A DNA stretch of 64,000 nucleotides. Source: Mayfieldus sp963772265 (GTDB lineage: Bacteria; Actinomycetota; Thermoleophilia; Solirubrobacterales; 70-9). Positions 29,948-39,200 of this stretch are shown here, one piece after another (the first letter of the stretch is position 1; each line of letters starts with the position of its first letter). Location: NCBI GenBank assembly GCA_963772265.1, contig CAVYWS010000002.1, positions 620,001-684,000 on the forward strand. Direction: 5' to 3'. The translations under genes and the position numbers were made by a program. The notes beneath the pieces were generated by a model. The model was given only the letters and a program-made list of their open reading frames with translations, was not told the DNA's origin and did no database searches.

Positions 29948-31225
29948 GTGGCCAGTGCCGTGCGTGAGGCCTCAGCGGGCCAGGCCGACGATCTCCGGCT
30001 CCAGGTCCCCGCCGACGACGTCGCCGACCCGGAGCTCTCGATAGTGATCCCCGCCCTCGACGAGGAGCTCGCGATCGCCGAGTTCGTCGACTGGTGCAAG
30101 GAGGGGCTGCGAAAGGCCGGCGTCGCCGGCGAGATCCTGATCGTCGACAGCTCCTCCGACCGCACCGGCGAGATCGCGCTGGCCCGCGGCGCCCGGGTGC
30201 TCTCCACCCCGAGGCGCGGCCTGGGGCGCGCCTACATCGACGCGCTGCCGTTCATCCGCGGCCGCTACGTGCTGATGGGCGACGCCGACTGCACCTACGA
30301 CTTCCGCGAGCTGGCCCCGTTCGTGGAGCGAATGCGGGAGGGCTACGAGTTCGTGATGGGCTCGCGCTGGAAGGGCTACATCGAGCCCGGCTCGATGCCG
30401 AGGCTCCACCGCTACCTCGGCACCCCGGTCACGACCTGGATCCTCAATCTCGTCTACTCCAGCCACTTCTCCGACATCCACTGCGGGATGCGCGGGATCA
30501 GCCGCGACGCGCTGGAGCGGATGGACCTGCAGTCGCAGTCCTGGGAGTACGCGTCGGAGATGGTGCTGAAGTCGGTGCACATGGGACTGCAGACGACCGA
30601 GGTGCCGGTCCGCTTCCTCAAGGACCCCGAGGGCCGCCTCAGCCACCACAAGCGCTCCGGCTGGCTGTCCCCGTTCAAGGCCGCCTGGATCAACCTGCGC
30701 GCGATGTTCGTCTACGGCTCCGACTTCTTCGTCTTCAAGCCCGGCATCGTGCTGGCGCTGCTCGGCCTGCTGATCCTGGCGCCGGTCACCTTCGGCGACG
30801 TCGACGTCGGGCCGGTGACGCTGTCGCTCAACTACCAGCTGCTGGGCCTGGGGCTCTACCTGGTCGGGCTGCAGGCGTTCTTCCTCGGCTGCATCGCCCA
30901 GGTCCTGTTCGACTACACCGGCCGCCGCACCGATCGCTGGCTGCGCGTCTTCCCATATACCCGCAGCGCCCTGATCGCCTTCGGACTGGTCCTGCTGGGC
31001 GTCGGCCTGACGCTGCCGCTGGTGTTCAGCTACTTCGGCAACGACCTGGCGCTCAGCTCCGCCAACAGCGGCGAGAACCACCTAGCGGTGACCGGGATGG
31101 CGGCCGCGGTCAGCGGCGCCGGGCTGTTCGTGTTCACGCTGCTGCTGCACGGCGCGGTCGCCGCGACCACCGGCGGGCGGCCCCGCCCTCCCGCCCAGCG
31201 GGGCGAATCCGATGTCCTACGGTAG
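29948..31225 (+). CDS. Membrane-bound family 2 glycosyltransferase (dolichol/polyprenyl-P sugar synthase-like)
   Basis: About 425 residues, intact. The N-terminal GT2 domain has LSIVIPALDEELAIAEFVDW, ILIVDSSSDRTGEIAL and the DxD motif LMGDADCTYDF. The second half has four hydrophobic helices (IVLALLGLLILAPVTF, LLGLGLYLVGLQAFFLGCIAQVL, ALIAFGLVLLGVGLTL and a last helix near residue 400), so it is membrane-embedded with its catalytic domain in the cytosol. Likely makes a polyprenyl-phosphate sugar for use outside. The start is GTG 29948; an in-frame ATG at 29891 lies inside the previous gene. It overlaps the next gene by 14 bases. Confidence 0.86.
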   Translation: MASAVREASAGQADDLRLQVPADDVADPELSIVIPALDEELAIAEFVDWCKEGLRKAGVAGEILIVDSSSDRTGEIALARGARVLSTPRRGLGRAYIDALPFIRGRYVLMGDADCTYDFRELAPFVERMREGYEFVMGSRWKGYIEPGSMPRLHRYLGTPVTTWILNLVYSSHFSDIHCGMRGISRDALERMDLQSQSWEYASEMVLKSVHMGLQTTEVPVRFLKDPEGRLSHHKRSGWLSPFKAAWINLRAMFVYGSDFFVFKPGIVLALLGLLILAPVTFGDVDVGPVTLSLNYQLLGLGLYLVGLQAFFLGCIAQVLFDYTGRRTDRWLRVFPYTRSALIAFGLVLLGVGLTLPLVFSYFGNDLALSSANSGENHLAVTGMAAAVSGAGLFVFTLLLHGAVAATTGGRPRPPAQRGESDVLR

Positions 31226-31970
31226 GTACTACGGCCATCTGTTCCGCGACGCGGCCCGCTCGGTGGCCAAGGGGGTTGCGCTGCCGTTCGTGCGCCGCGA
31301 AGCAGTTCGCTCCGGCTCGCACGCGCTGGCCTACCCGATCTCCACATACGCGCCCTGGGAGTCCAACGAGGAGTTCAGGCGCGTCTACGAGGCGGCGCGA
31401 ACGAACACCATGGTCGACGTCTGGCGCTGCTTCGAGCTCTGGAGCCTGGTCGGAGAGCTGCGCCAGGTGCCGGGCGCGATCCTCGAGGTCGGCGTACGGC
31501 GCGGCGGCAGCGGGGCGATCATGGCGACCCGCGCCGCGGAGCTGGGAATCTCCGACCCGGTGATCCTCTGCGACACCTGGGAGGGCGTCGTGAAGGCCGG
31601 AGAAGTGGACACCTACTATCGAAACGGCCGCCACGAGGCTCCGCGGGCGGCGGTCGAATCGCTGATCGAGCGGATGGGATTGGAGAACGTCGAGCTGCTC
31701 GAAGGAGTGTTCCCCGACGAGACCGGCGACCGGATCGCCGACCGGCAGCTGCGCCTCTGCCACGTCGATGTCGACGTCTACCAGTCGGCCAAGGACGTCT
31801 TCGAGTGGGCCTGGGAGCGGCTCTCGCTCGGCGGCGTGGCGGTGTTCGACGACTACGGCTTCCCCGCCACCCCCGGCGTGACCAAGTTCGTCGACGAGCA
31901 GCGCGGCCGCGACGACCGCCTCGTTCTGCACAACCTCAACGGGCACGGCATCGTGGTGAAGAGCCGATGA
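31212..31970 (+). CDS. TylF-like (macrocin O-methyltransferase family) sugar methyltransferase
   Basis: 252 residues, intact. The TylF/MycF pattern is visible: TMVDVWRCFELWSLVGELRQVPGAILEVGVRRGGSGAIMA (SAM site), VILCDTWEGVV, LLEGVFPDE, then the metal-binding acidic stretch CHVDVDVYQSAKDVFEW and VFDDYGFPATPGVTKFVDE. Family members are Mg-dependent O-methyltransferases acting on sugar hydroxyls, so methylation of a cluster-made sugar is likely (inference). It overlaps both neighbours, the downstream one by ATGA. Confidence 0.86.
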   Translation: MSYGRYYGHLFRDAARSVAKGVALPFVRREAVRSGSHALAYPISTYAPWESNEEFRRVYEAARTNTMVDVWRCFELWSLVGELRQVPGAILEVGVRRGGSGAIMATRAAELGISDPVILCDTWEGVVKAGEVDTYYRNGRHEAPRAAVESLIERMGLENVELLEGVFPDETGDRIADRQLRLCHVDVDVYQSAKDVFEWAWERLSLGGVAVFDDYGFPATPGVTKFVDEQRGRDDRLVLHNLNGHGIVVKSR

Positions 31971-32611
31971 CGACCGCATCGCGATCGCAGCGGGCCGGCT
32001 CCTATGGTCAGCACCGCGCCCCCAGCCCCGTCGACCGCTTCGGGGTCTGGCTCTCGACCCGGCGCTTTCGCCGCGCCGTGCCGGACTTCGGCGGCAAGCG
32101 AGTCGGCGACTTCGGCTGCGGCTATGACGCCGCCTTCGCGCGCATCGTGCTCGACGAGGCGCGGCATCTGGTGCTTATCGACCTCTCGCTCGCCCCGGAC
32201 CTGAAGGAGAACCCGAAGGTGACCGCGATCGAGGGCCGGCTGCCCGATGCGCTCGGGGACCTCGAGGACGCGTCGCTGGACGTGATCGTGCTGAACTCGG
32301 TGCTCGAGCACCTCTGGGAGCCGGAGCGGGCGCTGGCCGAGCTTCACCGGCTGCTCGCGACCGGGGGCGTGGCGTTGATCAACGTTCCCTCCTGGCGCGG
32401 CAAGCGCTGGCTGGAGTTGAGCGCCTTCCGGCTCGGGACCAGCCCGGCCGAGGAGATGGACGACCACAAGGCCTACTACGACCCGCGCGACCTCTGGCCG
32501 CTGCTGGTCAAGGCCGGCTTCCGGCCCAGCGAGATCCGCTGCTTCCGCCACAAGTTCGGGCTCAACACGTTCGCCGAGTGCCGCAGGGCCAAGGGCGAGG
32601 AGGAGGTCTGA
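31967..32611 (+). CDS. Class I SAM-dependent methyltransferase
   Basis: About 214 residues, intact. The SAM motif is KRVGDFGCGYDAAFARIVLDEA near residue 45, with LVLIDLSLAP as the acidic motif, DVIVLNSVLEHLWEPERALAELHRLL (methyltransferase type 11 pattern) and ALINVPSWRGKRWLE. ATG 31967 overlaps the stop of the TylF-like gene, and its TGA overlaps the next ATG (TGATG), so the three are translationally coupled. The acceptor is unknown; sugars of the cluster are the obvious candidates. Confidence 0.83.
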   Translation: MTTASRSQRAGSYGQHRAPSPVDRFGVWLSTRRFRRAVPDFGGKRVGDFGCGYDAAFARIVLDEARHLVLIDLSLAPDLKENPKVTAIEGRLPDALGDLEDASLDVIVLNSVLEHLWEPERALAELHRLLATGGVALINVPSWRGKRWLELSAFRLGTSPAEEMDDHKAYYDPRDLWPLLVKAGFRPSEIRCFRHKFGLNTFAECRRAKGEEEV

Positions 32612-33210
32612 TGGCATCGTTCGCCGACCAGTTCCTTACCGAGACGACCGAGATCGTCGCCGGGCTTGACCGCGGTGAGATCGAGCGCGTCGCCGGCGGC
32701 CTGGCCGAGGTGCGCGAGGGCGGCGGGCGGCTGTTCATCCTCGGCGTCGGCGGCTCCGCCGGCCACGCCAGTCACGCGGTCAACGACTTCCGAAAGCTCT
32801 GCGGCTTCGAAGCCTACGCGCCGACCGACAACGTCTCCGAGCTGACGGCCCGGGTCAACGACGAAGGCTGGGACACGACCTTCGCCGAGTGGCTGCGGGG
32901 CTCGCGGCTGCGCGAAGGGGACGGCCTGCTGGTCTTCTCGGTCGGCGGCGGCGACGCCGAGCGGGGAGTGTCGGCCAACCTGGTCGCGGCGATCGACCTG
33001 GCGCGCGAGGCCGGCGCCTCGGTGTTCGGGGTCGTCGGCCGCGACGGCGGCTACACCCGCAAGGTCGCCGACGGCTGCGTCGTCATCCCGCCCACATACG
33101 AGGACCGCGTAACCCCCCACACCGAGGGACTGTGCGCGGTCGTCTGGCACCTGCTGGTCAGCCATCCCGAGCTGCAGCGAAGCTCCACCAAGTGGGAATC
33201 GCTGAAGTGA
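32611..33210 (+). CDS. gmhA: Phosphoheptose isomerase (SIS domain), GmhA-like
   Basis: 199 residues, intact. Converts sedoheptulose 7-phosphate to D-glycero-D-manno-heptose 7-phosphate. The SIS fold is shown by LFILGVGGSAGHASHAVNDF near residue 38 (phosphate loop), LLVFSVGGGDAERGVSANLVAAI and VFGVVGRDGGYTRKVADGCVVI. The C-terminal HTEGLCAVVWHLLVSHPEL matches the GmhA ending rather than other SIS sugar isomerases. Three other heptose enzymes in the same cluster support the call. ATG 32611 overlaps the previous TGA. Confidence 0.86.
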   Translation: MASFADQFLTETTEIVAGLDRGEIERVAGGLAEVREGGGRLFILGVGGSAGHASHAVNDFRKLCGFEAYAPTDNVSELTARVNDEGWDTTFAEWLRGSRLREGDGLLVFSVGGGDAERGVSANLVAAIDLAREAGASVFGVVGRDGGYTRKVADGCVVIPPTYEDRVTPHTEGLCAVVWHLLVSHPELQRSSTKWESLK

Positions 33211-33217
33211 GGACCGA

Positions 33218-34180
33218 GTGAGCCGCTTCTTCATCGTCGGCGGTGCGGGCTTTCTCGGAAGCCACTTCGTCGACCGTCTGCTCGACGACGGCCACGAGGC
33301 GACCGTGTTCGACAACTTCTCCTCGGGGCGCGAGTGGCACCTGGAGCCGCACGCCGGCGACGAGCGTCTCGAGGTGGTGCGCGGCGACGTCAAGGACCTC
33401 GCGGCGCTGACCGAGGCGATGCGCGGACACGACGTCGTGATCCACCTCGCCTCGAACCCCGACATCGCCCGCGCCGCCACCGAGCCGGCGATCGACTTCG
33501 ACGAGGGAACCCTGCTCACCCACCACGTCGTCGAGGCGATGCGGATCACCTCGACGCCGACGATCCTCTACGCGTCGGGCAGCGGCGTCTACGGCGACAT
33601 CGGCGAGACCGAGGCCGGCGAGGACTTCGGGCCGCTGCTCCCGATCTCCACCTACGGCGCCAGCAAGCTGGCCGGGGAGAGCCTGATCTCCTCCTACTGC
33701 CACATGTTCGGGCTGCGCGGGCGCTCGTTTCGGTTCGGGAACGTGGTCGGGGCGCGCCAGACTCACGGGGTCGGGTTCGACTTCGTGCGGCGGCTGCTCG
33801 ACGACCCCGCGCGGCTGCCGATCCTCGGCGACGGCAGCCAGAGCAAGTCCTACATCCACGCCCGCGACGTGATCGAGGCGGTGCTCACCGCACTGGAGCG
33901 GACCGAGCGGCCCTACGCGGTCTACAACGTCGCCACGGGCGACTACATCACGGTGACCGAGATCGCCGAGCTGGCGGTCGAGTGCGTGGGGCTGGAGCCG
34001 GGAAGCGTCGAGTACGAGTACACGGGCGGCGACCGCGGCTGGAAGGGCGACGTGCCGGTGGTGCGGCTCGACACCCGCCGCGTCCGCGAGCTGGGCTGGC
34101 AGAACGAGATGGGCTCGCGCGAGGCGCTTCGCGACTCGATGCTGGCGATGCTGCCCGAGGCCCGCGCCGGGCGGCTGTGA
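33218..34180 (+). CDS. NAD-dependent sugar epimerase/dehydratase (extended SDR)
   Basis: 320 residues, intact. NAD site FIVGGAGFLGSHFVDRLLDDG at the N-terminus; catalytic triad in YASGSGVYGD and STYGASKLAGESL (YxxxK); substrate region RFGNVVGARQTHGVGFDFV and GSQSKSYIHARDVIEAVL. It resembles UDP-glucose 4-epimerase/NDP-sugar epimerases. Given its place between gmhA and gmhB it may act on the NDP-heptose (inference); it lacks any feature that would fix the substrate. The start is GTG 33218 and the TGA overlaps the next GTG (GTGA). Confidence 0.84.
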   Translation: MSRFFIVGGAGFLGSHFVDRLLDDGHEATVFDNFSSGREWHLEPHAGDERLEVVRGDVKDLAALTEAMRGHDVVIHLASNPDIARAATEPAIDFDEGTLLTHHVVEAMRITSTPTILYASGSGVYGDIGETEAGEDFGPLLPISTYGASKLAGESLISSYCHMFGLRGRSFRFGNVVGARQTHGVGFDFVRRLLDDPARLPILGDGSQSKSYIHARDVIEAVLTALERTERPYAVYNVATGDYITVTEIAELAVECVGLEPGSVEYEYTGGDRGWKGDVPVVRLDTRRVRELGWQNEMGSREALRDSMLAMLPEARAGRL

Positions 34181-34734
34181 GAGCTGTCTTCCTCGACCGC
34201 GACGGGGTGCTGAACCGCGCCCGGGTCGTCGACGGCGTCCCGCGTCCCCCCGACTCGGTCGCCGAGCTGGAGCTCCTGCCTGGGGTCGAGGATGCCTGCC
34301 GGCGCCTGCACGAGGCGGGGCTGGCGCTGATCGTGGTCAGCAACCAGCCCGACGTCGCCCGCGGCACCCAGACGATGACCGAGGTCAAGGCTCTCAACCA
34401 CGAGCTTTCGTCGCGTCTGCCCCTCGACGAGATTCGCGTCTGCGTCCACGACGACGCCGACGAGTGCGAGTGCCGAAAGCCTGCCCCGGGGATGCTCCTG
34501 GACGCCGCGCGCGAGCACGAAATCGACCTCGCTCGCAGCGTCATGGTCGGGGACCGCTGGCGCGACGTCGAGGCTGGGCGAAGAGCCGGCTGCATGACGG
34601 TATTCGTCGACTGGGGCTATCCTGAGCGGGCTCCGGAGGCGCCAGATCTCATCGTTCGAACGCTCGACGAGGCGGTGCCCTGGATTCTCGAACGCACATC
34701 GGAGGAACGATCTGGCCATGCCCAAAGTCGATGA
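34177..34734 (+). CDS. gmhB: D,D-heptose 1,7-bisphosphate phosphatase, GmhB-like HAD
   Basis: 185 residues, intact. Removes the 7-phosphate of heptose 1,7-bisphosphate. Motif I is AVFLDRDGVLNRARVVDG, motif II SNQPDVARG and motif III CRKPAPGMLLDAAREH, followed by MVGDRWRDVEAG. The Cys/His set (CVHDDADECECRKP) matches the zinc loop of GmhB/HisB-N. Histidinol-phosphatase function is the alternative, but the heptose neighbours favour GmhB. GTG 34177 overlaps the previous stop, and the end overlaps the transaldolase start by 17 bases. Confidence 0.86.
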   Translation: MRAVFLDRDGVLNRARVVDGVPRPPDSVAELELLPGVEDACRRLHEAGLALIVVSNQPDVARGTQTMTEVKALNHELSSRLPLDEIRVCVHDDADECECRKPAPGMLLDAAREHEIDLARSVMVGDRWRDVEAGRRAGCMTVFVDWGYPERAPEAPDLIVRTLDEAVPWILERTSEERSGHAQSR

Positions 34735-35437
34735 CCTGAAGATCAAGGTGTTCGCCGACGGCGCCGACCTCGAGGGGATCGCGAAGCTAGCGAAGGACCC
34801 GCTGATCAAGGGGTTCACCACCAACCCGACGCTGATGGCGAAGGCCAACGGCGCCCTGGCCTACCAGGACTTCGCCGACCAGGTGCTGGAGGCGGTGAAC
34901 GGAAAGCCGGTGTCGTTCGAGGTCTTCTCGGACGAATTCGACGACATGGAGCGCCAGGCGCGGCTGATCTCCGGCTGGGCCGACAACATCTACACCAAGG
35001 TCCCGGTCACGAACACCCGCGGCGAGAGCGCCGGGGAGCTGATCCGCAAGCTGGCCGCCGACGGCGTGAAGCTCAACGTCACGGCGCTGATGACCCCCGA
35101 CCAGGCCGCCGACGTGGCCGCCAACCTGGAGGGTGGCCCGCCGAGCATCATCTCGATCTTCGCCGGCCGGGTCGCCGACACGGGCCGCGACCCGATCCCG
35201 CTGATGAAGGAGGCGCTGGAGCGGCTGGCGCCCCATCCCAACGTCGAGCTTCTCTGGGCCAGCCCGCGCGAGCTGCTCAACGTGGTGCAGGCGGACGAGG
35301 TCGGCTGCCACATCATCACCGTGACCCACGACGTGCTCGCCAAGCTGCCGACCCTCGGCAAGGACCTCGACGAGTTCTCGCTCGACACGGTGAAGATGTT
35401 CCACGACTCAGCGCAGTCCGCGGCCTTCACCCTCTGA
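34718..35437 (+). CDS. Transaldolase (TalC/fructose-6-phosphate aldolase-like)
   Basis: 239 residues, intact, the short transaldolase form. KIKVFADGADLEGIAKLAKDPLIKGFTTNPTLM is the N-terminus, the Schiff-base Lys lies in NIYTKVPVTNTRGES near residue 90, and SIISIFAGRVADTGRDP follows. Transaldolase interconverts sedoheptulose 7-phosphate and erythrose 4-phosphate/fructose 6-phosphate, so it can set the supply of the GmhA substrate. A transaldolase inside a heptose cluster is logical but uncommon. It overlaps gmhB and is followed 5 bases later by a methyltransferase. Confidence 0.88.
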   Translation: MPKVDDLKIKVFADGADLEGIAKLAKDPLIKGFTTNPTLMAKANGALAYQDFADQVLEAVNGKPVSFEVFSDEFDDMERQARLISGWADNIYTKVPVTNTRGESAGELIRKLAADGVKLNVTALMTPDQAADVAANLEGGPPSIISIFAGRVADTGRDPIPLMKEALERLAPHPNVELLWASPRELLNVVQADEVGCHIITVTHDVLAKLPTLGKDLDEFSLDTVKMFHDSAQSAAFTL

Positions 35438-35442
35438 GCTCC

Positions 35443-36225
35443 TTGGCACCCGCGGACGCGGCCCAGCGGGACGACTGGGACCGGCACTGGCGGGACTATT
35501 CCGACGCGGCCGAGCACAACCCGGCCCAGCGCTACCGGCGGCGGATCGTCTTCGGCCTGCTCGGGCTGGGCGACGGCCCGGCCCGCGTCCTCGACATCGG
35601 AAGCGGGCAGGGGGACTTCGCCGCCGAGCTTCTTCGCACTCACCCCCGCGCCGAGCTGCTCGGGATCGAGGTCAGCGCCGAGGGGATCGAGATCGCGAAG
35701 CGAAAGGCGCCCGGCGCCGAATTCGTCCAGCGCGACCTGACCGCGGGCGGCGAGCCCGACGAGGGGCATCGAGGCTGGGCGACTCACGCCGTCTGCTCGG
35801 AGGTGCTCGAGCACGTCGACCGCCCCGGGGAGCTGATCACCAACGCCTCCCCCTACATGGCCCCCGGCTGCCGGCTGGTGGTCACCGTGCCGGGCGGGCC
35901 GATGTCGGCCTTCGACCGCCACATCGGCCACCGCCGCCACTTCACCCCCGCGGCGCTGGCCGAGCTGCTGGCTGGCGCCGGGTTCGAGGTCGAGGCCGCG
36001 CGCGGGGCCGGGTTTCCCTTCTTCAACCTCTACCGGCTGGCGGTGATCATGCGCGGCGAGAGGCTGGTCGAGGACGTGGCCGCCGGCGACGGCTCGGAGT
36101 CGCGCCTGGCGCGGGCGGCGATGTCCGGCTTCGACGCGCTGTTCCGCCTCAACCTCAGCCGCGGGCGGCGCGGTTGGCAGACGGTCGCCCTGGCGCGGCA
36201 GCCGGGGGAAGCAATCGCGGGCTGA
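35443..36225 (+). CDS. Class I SAM-dependent methyltransferase
   Basis: 260 residues, intact. ARVLDIGSGQGDFAAELLRTHP is the SAM site near residue 48, with ELLGIEVSAEGIEIAK as motif II, AVCSEVLEHVDRPGELI and RLVVTVPGGPMSAFDRHIGHRRHFTPAALAELL. The last segment is typical of type 11/12 methyltransferases found in glycan clusters. The C-terminus has a possible membrane-associating stretch (FFNLYRLAVIM). The start is a TTG at 35443, five bases after the transaldolase stop. Acceptor unknown. Confidence 0.82.
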   Translation: MAPADAAQRDDWDRHWRDYSDAAEHNPAQRYRRRIVFGLLGLGDGPARVLDIGSGQGDFAAELLRTHPRAELLGIEVSAEGIEIAKRKAPGAEFVQRDLTAGGEPDEGHRGWATHAVCSEVLEHVDRPGELITNASPYMAPGCRLVVTVPGGPMSAFDRHIGHRRHFTPAALAELLAGAGFEVEAARGAGFPFFNLYRLAVIMRGERLVEDVAAGDGSESRLARAAMSGFDALFRLNLSRGRRGWQTVALARQPGEAIAG

Positions 36226-36244
36226 GCCGCGCGAGCTGACGGCG

Positions 36245-39200
36245 ATGGAGCCCAGCGCGGCAAAGATTCGGCGCGGCGAGGCGATCCGGATCGCGATCTC
36301 GGTCCTGGTCGCGGCGGGCCTGGCGACGTCGGCGATCCTCGCCCTCTGGGGCCCGCTCGAGGTCCACACCGACGTCGTCGGCTATCCGATCTTCGCCAAC
36401 TTCAACGTCGGCAACTACTTCCGCCTCTACTACCTCGGGGTCGGCTTCTTCCCCCTCGCGGCGCTCGGGATCTACCTCGCCCTCAGCCGCTGGGGAGCGA
36501 GGATCGGGCTGCCGGCCGCCGCGTGGGGTGGCCTACGACCCGCGGCGGCGGCCGATCCCGGTCACGCCCTTGATCCCGAGCCGCCGCTGGACGATGCCGC
36601 GCCGGCCCTGCGCAGCGCCGTCAGCGTCGGGCGGACCTTCTTCGTCGGCGCGGTGCTCGGTTTCGAGGGGGGGATCGCCGCCGACTCGATCTGGGCCGGC
36701 CTGGCGATCGGGGTCACCGCCTACGCAGTGGTTGCATGGCTTGCCGCCCGGCTGCTGACGGACCGTGGGCCGTGGCGCGAGCAGCCTTTCGAGGCCCGTC
36801 TCGCGGCGCTGAACGCGGTCGGCGCGGTGCTCACGGTCGCCGGCCTGCTCGCGGTCTCGATGAGCACCGAGGTCAAGGTGCTCTCCGACGGCTCGGTCAA
36901 GCACTACGACTGGTTCCCGGCCTGGCTGGCGCTGCCGGTCGGCGCTGCGCTGGTCGCCCTGGTGGGGCGGTACCTGTGGCAGGCTCGCTCAGCCGCCCGC
37001 CTGCTGGCGATCGAGCGGCGGGCGCTGCTGCTCGCCGCGACCCCGGTGGCTCTGCTGCTTCTGATCCAGGTGATGCCGGGCGACCTCGGGGCCTTCGACA
37101 CCTTCCACTACGGGGAGGTGCTGGCGGGCGGCAGGCTGGTCGAGGACGGGTTCTTCCCCTGGCGCGACGTGGTCCTCACCCATGGCCTGCTTCAGGATGT
37201 CGTCTACACGTTCGGCGAGGGCATCTTCGGCAACAGCGGCTGGGGCTGGTTCGCGGGTAGCGCCGTTGTCCTGGGACCGCTGTACCTGGTCTCGGTCTAC
37301 TACCTCTGCGTCTATTTGCTGGGCCGCAACTGGTTGCTGGTCGGGTTCGCGGTCCTGGTGCTGGCCGACGCACTGATCGCGCCGAACCAGTTCCGGCTCA
37401 TCCTCTGGCCGCCGATCCTGCTCGTGCTGGCGGCGCTGCTCGAACGGGCGACCCGGCCGAGGGCGATCGGCCTCGCCGCGCTCGTCGTCGCCCAGGGGAT
37501 CCTGACCCCGGAGACGGCGCCCGCCCCGATCGCCGTCGCGGCGGTCCTGGTGCTCTATGAGTGGTACTGGCGCCGCCCGGGGACGCCGATCCGTGCCGCC
37601 TTCCCACGCACCATCTGGGTCGCCGCAACCGGCATCGCGCTGGGCGTCGCCTTCGCCATCTACCTGGCCGCCTCCGGAGCGCTGGACGATTACCTCTACA
37701 TCTCGACCAGGCTGCTGCACGGGCACGCGCTGTCGGGAGGGATCCCGGCGAAACCCAACGTGGGGACGATCTCGCAGGCCCGCTTCGACTTCTACGCCCT
37801 GGCGCCGCCGATCGCACTCGTGGTCTCGTTCGCCTACGCGGTGGCGCGGCTGCGGCTGCGGCGCCCGTTTCTGACCGCTGACTGGCTGATGGGCGCAACG
37901 GCGATCTTCGTCGCCCTCTATTACACGAAGTTCCTCTCCCGGATGGACACCGGGCACGTCTACGAGCCCTTCGTGGCCTCGCTGCCGCTGCTCTTCTACA
38001 TTCTCTATCGGGCGACGGCGACGATCGAGGCGGCTCTGCGCAGGCGCTGGCCCCGCAACCCGGCGCTGCGGCTGACCGCCCATCCGCTCAGCCTGATCGC
38101 CGTGGTCGCGATCGTGATCTTCGACTGGAGCCACCTCGACGACCAGGTCTCCAAGGCGCCCGACCGCTACCGCCCGGTGGTGGCCGAGAGACCGAGCATC
38201 GAGAAGGTCGGCTACGACGAGAGCTTCGACGCGACCGGCTTTCGCGACCTCGAACGGGTGGTCGACGCCTACCTGCGGCCCGGGGACCGCCTGTTCGACT
38301 TCTCCAACGAGCCGGCGCTGTTCTTCTATCTCATGGACCGCGATCCCAGCACCCGCTACTTCCACGTCAGCCTGGCGATCAGCGAGGAGCTGCAGCGCGA
38401 CCTGATCGACCGCCTGCGGCGGGCGCGCCCGAAGCTGATCGTCTTCGACGACACCGACTCGCGCCTGTTCGGGCTTTCCAACTGGGACGGGATTCCGAAC
38501 ATGGTCCGCAACTACCTGGTCAGCCGCTGGATCCTCGATCGCTACCGGCCCCTGCTGACCAGCCACGGCCACACCTTTTACGCCCGCCCCGGGACCCCGC
38601 CGCCATCGCGGCTCGGGCTGGACCTGACCCAGATGCCCGTCACCGGGGGCGTGCCCTTCATGACCCAGCAGTGCAGCTGGGGCTACGCGCCGAGCTTTCT
38701 CTCCGGCGCGGCGCTGCCGCCGTCGGGGGCGCGGGGAGTGGCGGTCAGGACCTCCGGGGTGTCCAACCCGAAGGTGACCCTGACCGGCTGGGCCGCCGAC
38801 ACGAAGGCGAGCGCCCCGGCCCGCGAGGTGATCGCGGTGGCCGGCGGGAAGATCGTGGGACGGACGGTGACGCGCATCGAGCGTCCCGACCTGCCGGCCT
38901 CGGGCCTCCCGCTGGGCTTCGTGCGCAGCGGCTTCCGGCTCCAGGTCCCAGTCGCGGCGCTGCGCGGCAGGCAGGTGCACCTGTACGGCGTCGCCGCGGA
39001 CGGCAGCGTCGGCGAGCTGCCGGCGGGGGCAACGCCGCCGCCCTCGGGCAGCGCGCGGGTCGGCGAGCGGACGGTTCGGCTCGATCCGGCCGCGGTGACC
39101 GGCCACTTCGACACCACGCTGGGGCCTCCGACGGTCCAGCTCAACCCGCCGCATGGCTCGCGCTGGTCGGACTACCGCTGGCTGGAGATCGATGCGCCCA

